Shown here: positions 29,202 to 39,450 of the stretch, one piece after another | Numbering within the stretch: the first letter of the stretch is position 1 | How the letters are laid out: each line of letters begins with the position of its first letter | Assembly (NCBI GenBank): GCA_024697825.1 | Contig: JAILEP010000077.1 | Location: 1-40,510, forward strand | From: Acholeplasmatales bacterium | Lineage (GTDB): Bacteria; Bacillota_I; Bacilli_A; Acholeplasmatales; Anaeroplasmataceae | DNA length: 40,510 nucleotides | Reading direction: 5' to 3' | Program-made: the position numbers and the translations under genes | The notes under the pieces: model-generated | What the model saw: the letters and a program-made list of their open reading frames with translations, nothing else | Told to the model about the DNA's origin: nothing | The model's database searches: none

Positions 29202-31127
29202 TTACTTTAAATCCTCTTCCATCTGCTTAATCATTGAAACGAATTCATCGATTGTAACAGTTGTCTGAGCCTGCTCACCATATTTTCTATATGTAACAGT
29301 ATTAGATTCAACTTCCTTATCACCAATAACTAGCTGGAATGGAATCTTCTTCATCTGAGCCTCTCTGATCTTATAGCCAAGCTTTTCATCTCTATAGTCA
29401 GCTTCAACTCTAATCTTATTCTTCTTAAATACCTTAACTAAATTATCAGTGAATTCCTTATGATAATCCATGTTAACTGGAATAAGCTTAACCTGAACAG
29501 GAGCTAACCATACAGGGAAGATACCCTTAGTCTCTTCAATTAGGAAGGCAACGAATCTATCCATTGAACCTAAAATAGCTCTATGAACTACTACTGGTCT
29601 TGCCTTCTGGCCCTTTTCATCAATATATTCAAGCTCGAATCTTTCAGGTAACTGGTAGTCAAGCTGAATAGTAGATAATGTTACATCATGACCAATTGCA
29701 GAACGTACCTGTACGTCTAGCTTTGGACCATAGAATGCAGCCTCACCGATTGCCTCATAATAATCAACGCCTAATTCCTTTAGAACCTGACGTAGCTGAT
29801 TTTCTGACTTCTCCCATAATTCATCATTACCGAAATACTTTTCAACATCGTTAGGATCTCTTAATGATAAACGGAACTTATAATTCTTGAAGCCGAAATC
29901 CTTATATACATCAAGGATTAGCTGTGTAACTTCCTTAAATACATCACCAATCTGAGCTGGTGTACAGAAAATATGTGAGTCATTCTGATAGAATGCACGA
30001 GTTCTTTCGATACCAGTTAAAGCACCTGAAGCCTCAAAACGGAAGTCAGCTGCGATTTCTGCAATCTTAAGAGGTAATTCTCTATATGAATGTAATGTAG
30101 ATCTATACATTACCATATGATGAGGACAGTTCATAGGACGAAGTACATATGATTCATCATCAACATCCATCTTAGGGAACATATCATCCTTGTAATGTGC
30201 CCAGTGTCCTGAAGTCTTATATAATTCAACATTACCTAAGGCTGGAGTCATAACATGCTTATAGCCTAGGTCATATTCCTTATCCATAATATAATCAGAA
30301 AGCTTTCTTCTTACGATAAAGCCATTAGGTAACCACATTGGTAAACCACGTCCAACTAAATCATCGAACATGAAGATTCCTAATTCCTTACCAAGCTTTC
30401 TATGGTCTCTTGCCTTTCTTTCCTCTAGGATATTTAAGTAATCAGCTAATTCCTCAGCTGTAAACCAGCAAGTACCATAAATACGAGTCATAACATCGTT
30501 CTTAGCATCGCCTCTCCAGTATGCACCAGCAACTGATAAAAGCTTGAAATGCTTTAAAACACCTGTTGTAATGACATGAGGTCCACGACAAACATCAGCG
30601 TATTCACCCTGCTCGTAAATACCAACCATGTCAGTTCCCTCAACTGCATCAATTAATTCAACCTTATACTTATCATCAGCGAACTTCTTCTTAGCATCAG
30701 CCTTTGATAAATCATAATGATTAACTGGAAGATTTTCCTTTGCAATCTTCTTCATTTCAGCTTCAATCTTTGCTAAATCCTCAGTTGTAACAGTGCCATT
30801 AACACCAAAGTCATAATAGAATCCTTCCTCAATCGCAGGACCTACACCACACTTAGTGCCAGGATATAATCTCTTCATAGCCTGTGCAAGTAAATGAGCA
30901 CATGAATGGTTAATAACCTCAAACGCCTCTTCCTTATCATCAGGTGTAACTAGAGCTAAAGTTGAATCCTCATTAACTGGAGTCTTTAAATCAACAAGCT
31001 TACCATTTAGCTTACCAACAATACTCTTCTTAGCTAGGCTTGGTGAAATCTCCTTTGCGATTGCAACAACTAAAGTTCCATTTTCAACTTCCTTAACGCT
31101 ACCATCAGGTAATGTAACCTTTACCAT
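29202..31127 (-). CDS. thrS: Threonine--tRNA ligase
   Basis: TGS domain, HSCAHLLAQAMKRLYP, RPMNCPHHMVMYRS; SD AGGAGG. Confidence 0.98.
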   Translation of the reverse strand: MVKVTLPDGSVKEVENGTLVVAIAKEISPSLAKKSIVGKLNGKLVDLKTPVNEDSTLALVTPDDKEEAFEVINHSCAHLLAQAMKRLYPGTKCGVGPAIEEGFYYDFGVNGTVTTEDLAKIEAEMKKIAKENLPVNHYDLSKADAKKKFADDKYKVELIDAVEGTDMVGIYEQGEYADVCRGPHVITTGVLKHFKLLSVAGAYWRGDAKNDVMTRIYGTCWFTAEELADYLNILEERKARDHRKLGKELGIFMFDDLVGRGLPMWLPNGFIVRRKLSDYIMDKEYDLGYKHVMTPALGNVELYKTSGHWAHYKDDMFPKMDVDDESYVLRPMNCPHHMVMYRSTLHSYRELPLKIAEIAADFRFEASGALTGIERTRAFYQNDSHIFCTPAQIGDVFKEVTQLILDVYKDFGFKNYKFRLSLRDPNDVEKYFGNDELWEKSENQLRQVLKELGVDYYEAIGEAAFYGPKLDVQVRSAIGHDVTLSTIQLDYQLPERFELEYIDEKGQKARPVVVHRAILGSMDRFVAFLIEETKGIFPVWLAPVQVKLIPVNMDYHKEFTDNLVKVFKKNKIRVEADYRDEKLGYKIREAQMKKIPFQLVIGDKEVESNTVTYRKYGEQAQTTVTIDEFVSMIKQMEEDLK

Positions 31128-31154
31128 ATTATTTTCCTCCTATAATAAATAAAA

Positions 31155-31390
31155 AAATCCTTAAAGCTTACGCTCTAAGGACGAATAATCGCGGTACCAC
31201 CTTAGTTCAGTAAATATAATAATCTACTGCCCTCAATTAGACCCTTAACGCAGGTATACGTGAAGGCATTTCCTCCTTCAATCTCTAAGGGTAGTAACAT
31301 AAGACTAATTATAAATACTTTCACCAAATGTATTCTCTCTGTGATAATTAAGAAATATATCTTGTCCCTCATCATCGACAAAATTATTAT
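31155..31390 (-). promoter_or_regulatory. T-box leader of thrS
   Basis: AAGGTGGTACCGCG antiterminator motif (31204-31191), AGAGAG and GGTG stem-I elements, ACT/ACC candidate specifiers, terminator TCCTTAGAGC-GTAA-GCTTTAAGGA-TTTTTTT. Confidence 0.95.
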
Positions 31391-31428
31391 ACTCTAATGA
31401 TTTTTAGATTTCAAGCACCTAATTAAAA

Positions 31429-31450
31429 AGACCCATTTCTTAATGAGTCT
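31429..31450 (-). terminator. Intrinsic terminator after dnaI
   Basis: AGACTCATT/AATGGGTCT-type stem then TTTTTAATT. Confidence 0.65.
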
Positions 31451-32277
31451 TATCTTGCATATTTTTCTGTATCATCCATTGAAACAGATATAACTAAGGA
31501 ATTAAGCCTTGATACAATTCTTCCAGCCTTAACCATTTCCTCTTCACTTGCATTTAATACTAAATGATTTGATAAATCCTTAGGTCCAATATTAGATGAT
31601 ATAAATAATGGCTTATCAGCTGTAATTCGATAATTGATGATTGGTCCTATTACCTCATCTCTTAACCAAGAAGTAACATTTTCAGCCCCAAAATCATCTA
31701 AAATTAAAACATCAGTTTCCTTTAAAGCATCAATAATTTTATAATACCTATCAGTTGCCATACCATTTTTTAGCTCTACAACTAAATCAGGGAAATATGC
31801 AAATATGAAATTAGTATTTCTTCTCTTTAGCTCCATCGCAAGAGCTGATAAAACATAGGTCTTGCCAATTGAATATCTACCATATAAATATAATCCCTTA
31901 CAGAATTGATTTTGATAATTCTCTAAAAAATTATTTATAAATTCAACAATCTTTATTCTTGAATTAGTATTAGCATCAACAGTACTTAAATCAGAATTAA
32001 AATCTGCTAAGCTATAAACTGATTTAATAACGCTATTTGTTTGAAGCTCCTGGTATTTCTTTAAATATGGACAGGCTGCCTGAACAAACTGATTGCCATT
32101 TTTATCCATATAAAAGCCTCTCGATGCATTCTTACATTCATCTAGGCCCTTACAATTAGCACAATTCTTTTTATCCTCTCTAACAATATAGAAATCATTG
32201 ACATTATTAATATCAACAGTTTCATTTGGAAAATCCTTTTGAATTTCATCAATGAAGTCTTTTACAATATCTCTCAT
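31450..32277 (-). CDS. dnaI: Primosomal helicase loader DnaI
   Basis: Cys/His-rich N-term (CANCKGLDEC), AAA+ Walker A LYGRYSIGKTYVL, LILDDFGAE; adjacent to dnaB. Confidence 0.9.
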   Translation of the reverse strand: MRDIVKDFIDEIQKDFPNETVDINNVNDFYIVREDKKNCANCKGLDECKNASRGFYMDKNGNQFVQAACPYLKKYQELQTNSVIKSVYSLADFNSDLSTVDANTNSRIKIVEFINNFLENYQNQFCKGLYLYGRYSIGKTYVLSALAMELKRRNTNFIFAYFPDLVVELKNGMATDRYYKIIDALKETDVLILDDFGAENVTSWLRDEVIGPIINYRITADKPLFISSNIGPKDLSNHLVLNASEEEMVKAGRIVSRLNSLVISVSMDDTEKYAR

Positions 32278-33482
32278 AGCTCTTCAAATCCTCCATTATC
32301 CATATCAATTGGGTTTTCCTTTAGCTTAGATGCCTTTCTATTATATTTAGTCTCCTTGCTACCCTTAGGCTCAGTGACATATTTCATTGCATCCTCAGTA
32401 GTTAATACACCATCAGATATCCATGTGTCAGATACTCGTCTAAAATATTCAAATGATGGCATATCTCCACCCTTATCCTGCATAACCTTAATAATCATAC
32501 AATTAATTACGCCCTTAGGTAAATTAATTTCATTAAATATCTTAGATATAGTAGTCATATATTCTGCTGGATAATCTGGATATAATCTTTCAAGAAGACC
32601 AGCTGGGCTTTCATTTTCAAGCATATTAAATAAATCATCGGGTGCTTGCTTAGAATCATTCTTCTTGTCAACAAGCTTAGGCCCCTTAAGATTTCTCTTA
32701 TATTGGAATAATGTATTAGCTCTCTTCTTTAAAAGCTTATAATCAAAATAGCCCTTCTTATTTAAGGAATCATTAAATAATCCAACCATTTCAGCTACTG
32801 TATAGCCATAAACATAGGCAAGTGATTTAATTGAATCCTTAAAATCATTAGTAACTCCAACCTCAAGTAAATCTGTATTGATATTCTTAACAAATTCATC
32901 AATATCAAATTCATCTGCTTGAATAGTGAAGCTATCATTAAAGTTTCTACCTAAAATATATTCAAACTTAAGATGAGTGTCATTATTAGAAATATTTGAA
33001 TCAAAGACATCATCAAATGATTTAGTTATATTTTTAGCATTAAACTTATCAATCTTAGAAATATTAAAATGTGAAACAATATAATGATATGTATCCTCGC
33101 TGACCTTAGAATACAAATATAAACCAAGCGGTGAATCCTTTAAGAAATTTTTAGGTGAAAAAGGCGGATTTACAATATATGTGTAAGATCCATCCTCATG
33201 TAAATATGTAATTAAAAGTCCAATACCCTCAAGCTTATATCTAGCTTTAATAAAATCATTTGACTTTAATGAATAAATCTCAAAGAATTCCTGATGTGTA
33301 AGACATTCACTCTTAAGACTACTTCTATCTAATAATGATGTAAAGGACATATAAAGCAAAAATGCATCACTACCAATGAGTGGTGCATATAATAATGTCA
33401 AAGTATTTACATCATCTGCTGATATGGTAAAGCTTGAATAGATATTAAATTTAGAATTACTCTCTATTGCTTTAGCTGCCAT
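32274..33482 (-). CDS. dnaB: Replication initiation/membrane attachment protein DnaB (Bacillus type)
   Basis: Two DnaB/DnaD-type segments (YGYTVAEMVGLFNDSL; LPKGVINCMIIKVM), 4-nt overlap with dnaI. Confidence 0.85.
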   Translation of the reverse strand: MAAKAIESNSKFNIYSSFTISADDVNTLTLLYAPLIGSDAFLLYMSFTSLLDRSSLKSECLTHQEFFEIYSLKSNDFIKARYKLEGIGLLITYLHEDGSYTYIVNPPFSPKNFLKDSPLGLYLYSKVSEDTYHYIVSHFNISKIDKFNAKNITKSFDDVFDSNISNNDTHLKFEYILGRNFNDSFTIQADEFDIDEFVKNINTDLLEVGVTNDFKDSIKSLAYVYGYTVAEMVGLFNDSLNKKGYFDYKLLKKRANTLFQYKRNLKGPKLVDKKNDSKQAPDDLFNMLENESPAGLLERLYPDYPAEYMTTISKIFNEINLPKGVINCMIIKVMQDKGGDMPSFEYFRRVSDTWISDGVLTTEDAMKYVTEPKGSKETKYNRKASKLKENPIDMDNGGFEEL

Positions 33483-33488
33483 CTCTTT

Positions 33489-33836
33489 TTACTTGTGTAA
33501 TGCTACACCCTTAAACTCATACTGCTCCTCAAGCTTCTTGTAAACAGCATTAATAAAGTTTAAAGCCTTCTTATTATTTCCCACAAGGTATTCAGCGTTG
33601 ATATAGAAGTCAATTGATGTTTCAATAGGTGACTGCTCTATAATCTTGGCAATTACTGTAAAATGAGGTACCTCTGAATAGATTTCATGATAGTCATCAT
33701 TCTCGCTAACGATTTCATGTTTAACAGTCTCTAAATAATCCATGTAAGCCTTCTTAATTTGTTCATAGCTTGCCTTATAATAATGAGTCTGTAAAACAAG
33801 TTCCTTTGCATTTTCACTAGTTTCAATTACTGCCAT
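33489..33836 (-). CDS. Conserved hypothetical protein
   Basis: ATG 33836 (MAVIETSENAKELVLQ...), SD AAAGGAG at 33847-33853; the longer track start overlaps coaE. Confidence 0.7.
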   Translation of the reverse strand: MAVIETSENAKELVLQTHYYKASYEQIKKAYMDYLETVKHEIVSENDDYHEIYSEVPHFTVIAKIIEQSPIETSIDFYINAEYLVGNNKKALNFINAVYKKLEEQYEFKGVALHK

Positions 33837-33840
33837 AATC

Positions 33841-34440
33841 CTACACTCCTTTAATATCTTCAATGATTCCCAGTACCTGCTGATTTGTTTCATCAAATGT
33901 ACCCTTACTATCGATTACATAATCTGCAAGCTCCTTTTTCATATATAAATCCATCTGGGAATGGATTTTTGCTAAGGCATAGTCTTCATCTATTCCATCA
34001 CGCTCCATAAGTCTTGCAACCTGGAACTTTTTACTTAAGAACACACAAATGACCTTATCACATAAATAATTGATATTTACCTCATAAAGTAGTGGTGCCT
34101 CTAGGAATACTAAACCATCCTCAATATCATTTATTCTTTTTTTTACCTCATCGATAATAACCGGATGAGTTGCACTATCTACTAAGGCTCTTGCCTTAGC
34201 ATCGTTGAAAATCAGCTTAGCGATTTTCTTACGATCTAAATTACCATCCTCTAAAAGGTAATCAGTACCTAATACAGTAACCATCGCATTATATACTGAG
34301 CCACCCTTTACTGATAACTCCCTTGAAAGCTTATCGCAATCAATTACAGGATAACCTAAGCTTGCTATTACAGAACAGACATTACTTTTACCACTGGCAA
34401 TACCGCCTGTTACTCCAATAACTCTTCTCAAGTTAATCAC
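33841..34440 (-). CDS. coaE: Dephospho-CoA kinase
   Basis: IGVTGGIASGKSNV P-loop, VIDCDKLSREL. Confidence 0.95.
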   Translation of the reverse strand: MINLRRVIGVTGGIASGKSNVCSVIASLGYPVIDCDKLSRELSVKGGSVYNAMVTVLGTDYLLEDGNLDRKKIAKLIFNDAKARALVDSATHPVIIDEVKKRINDIEDGLVFLEAPLLYEVNINYLCDKVICVFLSKKFQVARLMERDGIDEDYALAKIHSQMDLYMKKELADYVIDSKGTFDETNQQVLGIIEDIKGV

Positions 34441-35252
34441 CTCTCACAAGTAGAACAATAATATGTTGACCTTCCGTTTATTTTATCACATTTTATCTCA
34501 CTTTGGCAAATTGGACATACCTTTTTAGTATGAACACATAAGAATTGCTGGTATTGACCCTCAACTCCTAAGCTAGAAGTATAGCTTCTAATTGTTGTGC
34601 CCTTATATTCAATAGCCTTAGATAAAATTTTAGTTGAGGCATCGACAATTGCCTTAACCTCTTCATAAGTAATGGTTTTTGAGCTTCTATGTGGGTCAAC
34701 ATGGGCCGCAAATAAAACCTCATCAACATAAATGTTACCAAGTCCAGCAATTATAGACTGGTCTAACAACGTAGTCTTAATCGCCACACTCCTTGATACT
34801 ATTTTATCATAAATATTTCTATAATCAAATTGTTTATTTAAAAATAAATCAACTCCAACCTCAGTTAATGGTCTTGTAGTAAAAAGCTCTTCGTCAGTTT
34901 TATAAACCATCCTTCCAAACTTTCTTACATCCTGATAGCATAGCATATAACCATTATCAAAATAATAGATGACATGGATGTGCTTATTATCCATTGAATC
35001 CTTTGGTAAATAGAAATATTTTCCTTCCATTCTAAGATGAGAAATAATATTACCTTCACTCAAATTAAAAATTAAATATTTTCCTCTTCTATCTAGACCT
35101 TTAATAGCTTTACCAATAACATTTTTTTTAAAAATTTCTGGTTCATCCTCAATAATAGGCTCATATTTAATTTTAATATCTGTAATAGTTAAACCTACTA
35201 ATGATTCAACTAAAACACGTCTTACGGTTTCTACCTCTGGTAGCTCTGGCAT
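34437..35252 (-). CDS. mutM: Formamidopyrimidine-DNA glycosylase
   Basis: MPELPEVETVRR, zinc finger CPICQSEIKCDKINGRSTYYCSTC. Confidence 0.97.
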   Translation of the reverse strand: MPELPEVETVRRVLVESLVGLTITDIKIKYEPIIEDEPEIFKKNVIGKAIKGLDRRGKYLIFNLSEGNIISHLRMEGKYFYLPKDSMDNKHIHVIYYFDNGYMLCYQDVRKFGRMVYKTDEELFTTRPLTEVGVDLFLNKQFDYRNIYDKIVSRSVAIKTTLLDQSIIAGLGNIYVDEVLFAAHVDPHRSSKTITYEEVKAIVDASTKILSKAIEYKGTTIRSYTSSLGVEGQYQQFLCVHTKKVCPICQSEIKCDKINGRSTYYCSTCER

Positions 35253-35291
35253 ATTATCACCCCATATATTGTTATTTTACCACAAAATTAA

Positions 35292-35314
35292 AGGCTTGGG
35301 ACATCCCCAAGCCT
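35292..35314 (-). terminator. Intrinsic terminator after trpB
   Basis: AGGCTTGGG/CCCAAGCCT stem then TTAATTTT. Confidence 0.7.
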
Positions 35315-35329
35315 AAAATGTATCGTAAA

Positions 35330-36583
35330 TTACATATTAATTTTAATATTGTGCTTTTCTAACCAGTCTACACCATACTTTTCAATGATGTAATCCATAT
35401 CCTTATCGCCTCTACCTGATAGATTAACAAGAATAGTACCAGTCTTCTTAGTAGTTCTTGCAAGCTTCATTGCATATGCAACTGCATGTGCAGATTCAAT
35501 TGCAGGAATGATACCCTCAAGTCTAGATAATGTAAAGAATGCCTCTAAAGCCTCATCATCAGTTACTGTATCATACTTTACTCTACCAATATCATGTAGG
35601 AATGCATGCTCAGGACCAACTGCAGGATAATCTAAGCCTGAAGCTACTGAATAAACTAAATCTGGCTCGCCATTTTCATCCTTTAGCATTAAAGAGTTAA
35701 AGCCGTGCATAATACCCTCTGTACCATAAGTAACAGATGCGGCATGATCTCCTCTACCCTTACCTCTACCAAGAGGCTCAACACCAACGATTTCAACTGG
35801 ATCATTTAGGAATGGAATAAACATACCAGCAGAGTTAGAGCCACCACCAACACAGGCAGTAACGATATCTGGTAGCATACCAGTCATTTCCTGGAACTGC
35901 TCTCTAGCCTCAATACCAACTACAGACTGGAAATCACGTACAATTGTTGGGAATGGATGAGGACCTACTACTGAGCCAATACAGTAAATACAATCCTTAT
36001 ATTCCTTTAAATATGCCTTAAATGCTGCATCAACTGCTTCCTTTAAAGTCTGCTGACCATCAGTAACCTCGACAACTCTTGCACCTAAAAGCTTCATTCT
36101 AGAAACGTTTGGAGCCTGCTTCTTAATATCAACAGCGCCCATATAAATATCACATTCAAGACCAAAATATGCTGCAGCTGTAGCTAGTGCTACACCATGC
36201 TGACCAGCACCAGTTTCTGCAATGATCTTTTTCTTGCCCATAAACTTAGCTAAAAGGCCTTCACCCATACAGTGATTAATCTTATGAGCACCTGAATGAT
36301 TTAAATCCTCTCTCTTTAAATAAATCTGAGCTCCACCACAATACTTAGAAAGACGCTCACAATGATAAACTGGAGTAGGTCTTCCCTGGAATTCCTTTCT
36401 AATTCTTCTTAATTCATTAATGAACTGAGATGAATGACAAATAGTCTGATAAGCCTTAGTAATTTCTTCAAATGCTGGCTTTAATTCATCTGGAATATAA
36501 GAGCCACCATAATTCTTGAAAAAACCATTCTCATCAGGATAGTTCTTTAAATATGTTTCAAAATCAACATCATTAATTTTCAT
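35330..36583 (-). CDS. trpB: Tryptophan synthase beta chain
   Basis: [47 protein letters not shown]. Confidence 0.95.
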   Translation of the reverse strand: MKINDVDFETYLKNYPDENGFFKNYGGSYIPDELKPAFEEITKAYQTICHSSQFINELRRIRKEFQGRPTPVYHCERLSKYCGGAQIYLKREDLNHSGAHKINHCMGEGLLAKFMGKKKIIAETGAGQHGVALATAAAYFGLECDIYMGAVDIKKQAPNVSRMKLLGARVVEVTDGQQTLKEAVDAAFKAYLKEYKDCIYCIGSVVGPHPFPTIVRDFQSVVGIEAREQFQEMTGMLPDIVTACVGGGSNSAGMFIPFLNDPVEIVGVEPLGRGKGRGDHAASVTYGTEGIMHGFNSLMLKDENGEPDLVYSVASGLDYPAVGPEHAFLHDIGRVKYDTVTDDEALEAFFTLSRLEGIIPAIESAHAVAYAMKLARTTKKTGTILVNLSGRGDKDMDYIIEKYGVDWLEKHNIKINM

Positions 36584-36713
36584 AATAAATACCTTCCATT
36601 TTTCCCTATTTTAGATAAATACGAAATTATTATACCATAATTTCTAAAATGTTTATTATTAAATAATAATTTTGACATCAATAATACAATAATTCAAAAT
36701 ATGAAATGAATAA

Positions 36714-36729
36714 GGGCGCCTAAGCGCCC
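36714..36729 (-). terminator. Probable terminator after polA
   Basis: GGGCGC-TTAG-GCGCCC then TTATTCATTT; U-tract weak. Confidence 0.5.
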
Positions 36730-36740
36730 ATTATCTTTTA

Positions 36741-39380
36741 TTATTTAACCTCATACCAGTTTCTACCGAATGAATCATCAATTATTAATGGAACAGAAAG
36801 CTCTACTGCCTTTTCCATAGATTCCTTAACAATTCTTCTCAATTCATCCTCTTCACCAAGCTCAACCTCAAATACTAATTCATCGTGAACCTGAACTAAA
36901 AGCTTTGATTTAAGCCCAGCCTCCTCCATTCTTTTATCTACATTTACCATTGCAATCTTAATGATATCTGCAGCACTACCCTGAATTGGAGTATTCATTG
37001 CAGTTCTTTTAGCAAATTCTCTTGCCATAAATATCTTAGAATTAATATCTGGAATATATCTTCTTCTATGCATCATAGTAGAAACATAGCCATTGACTTT
37101 AGCATCCTCAATAACCTTATTCATAAATTCCTTAATTTCAGGATAAACCTCATAATAATTCTTTATAAATTCAGAAGCCATTGAATTAGTAATACCAATA
37201 TCATTAGCTAAACCAAAGGCTGATATACCATAAACAATACCAAAGTTTACAGCCTTAGCCTTTCTTCTATCATCTGGAGTAATTTCCTTCTTTTTAAAGA
37301 TTTCTTGAGCTGTCTTAGTATGAATATCCTCACCAGACTTAAATGCATCAATTAGCTTAGAAACATTAGCCATATGGGCAAGAACTCTAAGCTCAACCTG
37401 AGAATAGTCGGCTGAATACATTGAATTCATTGGATTTTCAGGAACAAACATCTTTCTAATCTTATGACCCTCAGGTGTACGAATAGGAATATTTTGTAAA
37501 TTAGGCTCTATAGATGAAAGTCTACCAGTTTGTGTTAAAGCCTGCTGGTAAATTGTATGAACCTTTCCATCTGGATAAATAACATCTCTAATACCAGTAA
37601 TATATGTTGAATATAGCTTTGATTTAGCTCTATACTCCATAATTAATGGAACAATAGGATTTAAATCCTTAATACCATCTAAAATAGACTGATCTGTTGA
37701 ATAGCTATTACCCTTCTTTTTAGGATATGGAAGCCCCATTTCCTCAAATAAAACAGTACCAAGCTGCTTAGGAGATGCAACATTAAATTCATGGCCTACA
37801 AGCTTAAAGATTGCCTGCTCAGTTTCATCAATTGCACCAATTAGCTCTGATTCCTGTCTATTTAATTCATCTAAATCTATTAGCATACCATTATATTCCA
37901 TCTTACCTAAAACCCTTGAAAGTGGAATCTCAATATCAGTTAATAATGATAAGCAATTATATTCATTAAGCTTTTCTAAAGCCTTATCCTTTAAAGCATA
38001 TAATGCATTAACCTTCTTAAAAATATGATCATAGATGACAGGTCTATCCGGAATTGCCTTCTTAGCACCCTTACCATATACCTGCTCATCATAATAAACA
38101 TCATCATATTCATAATATTCTGCAATGCCCTTAAATTCATCCTTTACAACAGTTGGATTAATTACATATGTTGCAAGTAATAAATCAAAATCAACACCAT
38201 TTAAATCAACGCCATAGCGTTTAGAAATAACATAAGCTCTCTTATAATCAAAAATAACCTTATGATTATTCTTATCAGATAAATAATTAATTAAAATCTT
38301 ATTATCATTATTTAATAGCTCTGGTTCAATAATAAATGAACCCTTATCATTTTTAACACCAATTCCTAAAAGTGGTGATTTATGATAATTGTAATCAAAT
38401 GTTTCAAATACTAAAGCTGAATTATTACTTAAGACATCCTTTAAAGCATTTGAATCAGAAATAACTGTATAGCTAGAATCAGATAAAACTGGCTTTGGGG
38501 CATCAAGAGACATGTCTCTAATCATTGATTTAAATTCTAATTCCTTATAGAATCCTAAAAGCTTTTCATTATCAGGATTCTTTCTTTCAATATCATCTAT
38601 ATTAAGAGGTAAATCAAATTCTCTTAAAATAGTTGCCATCTTCTGGCAAAGCTTTGCGGAATCCTTACCAGCTTCAACCTTAGCACCTAAGGCACCCTTA
38701 ATCTCAGCTCTATGCTCAATAATACCATCTAGGTTTCCATATTGATTTAATAGCTTTACACCAGTCTTTTCACCAACACCAGGAATACCAGGTAGGTTAT
38801 CAGATGGATCACCCATTAAAGCCTTTAAATCAACCCACTGTGTATAATCAATTCCATATTTTTCCTTAAAATGAATAGGATCAAAATCCTCAAGCTCAGT
38901 CATACCCTTCTTAGTCATATGAACTGTAGTTTTATCACTAATAAGCTGTAATAAATCCTTATCTGAGGAATAAATATCAACATGATATCCAGCCTCTTCG
39001 CCACGCTTAGCCATAGTACCAATAATATCATCAGCCTCATATAGCTCCTGCTCATATCTTTTAATTCTAGAAATATCTAAGAATTCCTTAATATAAGCAA
39101 TCTGCATTCTAAATTCATCAGGCATAGGGGCACGTCCACCCTTATAATCCTCCATCCATTCATGTCTTAATGTCTTCTTACCTGCATCAAAGGCAACTAA
39201 GATTGCATCATATTCACTCTTACAAAGATTATTAACCATCTTCGCAAAGCCATAAATAGCATTTGTATATAATCCTTTTGAATTTTCCATAAGGTTACCC
39301 ATCGCTGCAGTACCATAATAGGCTCTATACATTAATGAATTACCATCGATAAGAATCATTCTTTTCATAGTCTTTACCAT
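36741..39380 (-). CDS. polA: DNA polymerase I
   Basis: 5'-3' exonuclease LIDGNSLMYRAYYG; polymerase motifs SADYSQVELRVLAH, RRKAKAVNFGIVYG, VQVHDELVFEV. Confidence 0.97.
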   Translation of the reverse strand: MVKTMKRMILIDGNSLMYRAYYGTAAMGNLMENSKGLYTNAIYGFAKMVNNLCKSEYDAILVAFDAGKKTLRHEWMEDYKGGRAPMPDEFRMQIAYIKEFLDISRIKRYEQELYEADDIIGTMAKRGEEAGYHVDIYSSDKDLLQLISDKTTVHMTKKGMTELEDFDPIHFKEKYGIDYTQWVDLKALMGDPSDNLPGIPGVGEKTGVKLLNQYGNLDGIIEHRAEIKGALGAKVEAGKDSAKLCQKMATILREFDLPLNIDDIERKNPDNEKLLGFYKELEFKSMIRDMSLDAPKPVLSDSSYTVISDSNALKDVLSNNSALVFETFDYNYHKSPLLGIGVKNDKGSFIIEPELLNNDNKILINYLSDKNNHKVIFDYKRAYVISKRYGVDLNGVDFDLLLATYVINPTVVKDEFKGIAEYYEYDDVYYDEQVYGKGAKKAIPDRPVIYDHIFKKVNALYALKDKALEKLNEYNCLSLLTDIEIPLSRVLGKMEYNGMLIDLDELNRQESELIGAIDETEQAIFKLVGHEFNVASPKQLGTVLFEEMGLPYPKKKGNSYSTDQSILDGIKDLNPIVPLIMEYRAKSKLYSTYITGIRDVIYPDGKVHTIYQQALTQTGRLSSIEPNLQNIPIRTPEGHKIRKMFVPENPMNSMYSADYSQVELRVLAHMANVSKLIDAFKSGEDIHTKTAQEIFKKKEITPDDRRKAKAVNFGIVYGISAFGLANDIGITNSMASEFIKNYYEVYPEIKEFMNKVIEDAKVNGYVSTMMHRRRYIPDINSKIFMAREFAKRTAMNTPIQGSAADIIKIAMVNVDKRMEEAGLKSKLLVQVHDELVFEVELGEEDELRRIVKESMEKAVELSVPLIIDDSFGRNWYEVK

Positions 39381-39424
39381 CCAACAACAAATTTCTTATA
39401 TTATATCATAATATAAATCAAAAA

Positions 39425-39440
39425 TGGGAGAAAACTCCCA
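39425..39440 (-). terminator. Intrinsic terminator after lipase-like gene
   Basis: TGGGAG-TTTT-CTCCCA then TTTTTG. Confidence 0.7.
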
Positions 39441-39450
39441 ATTTTTACAT

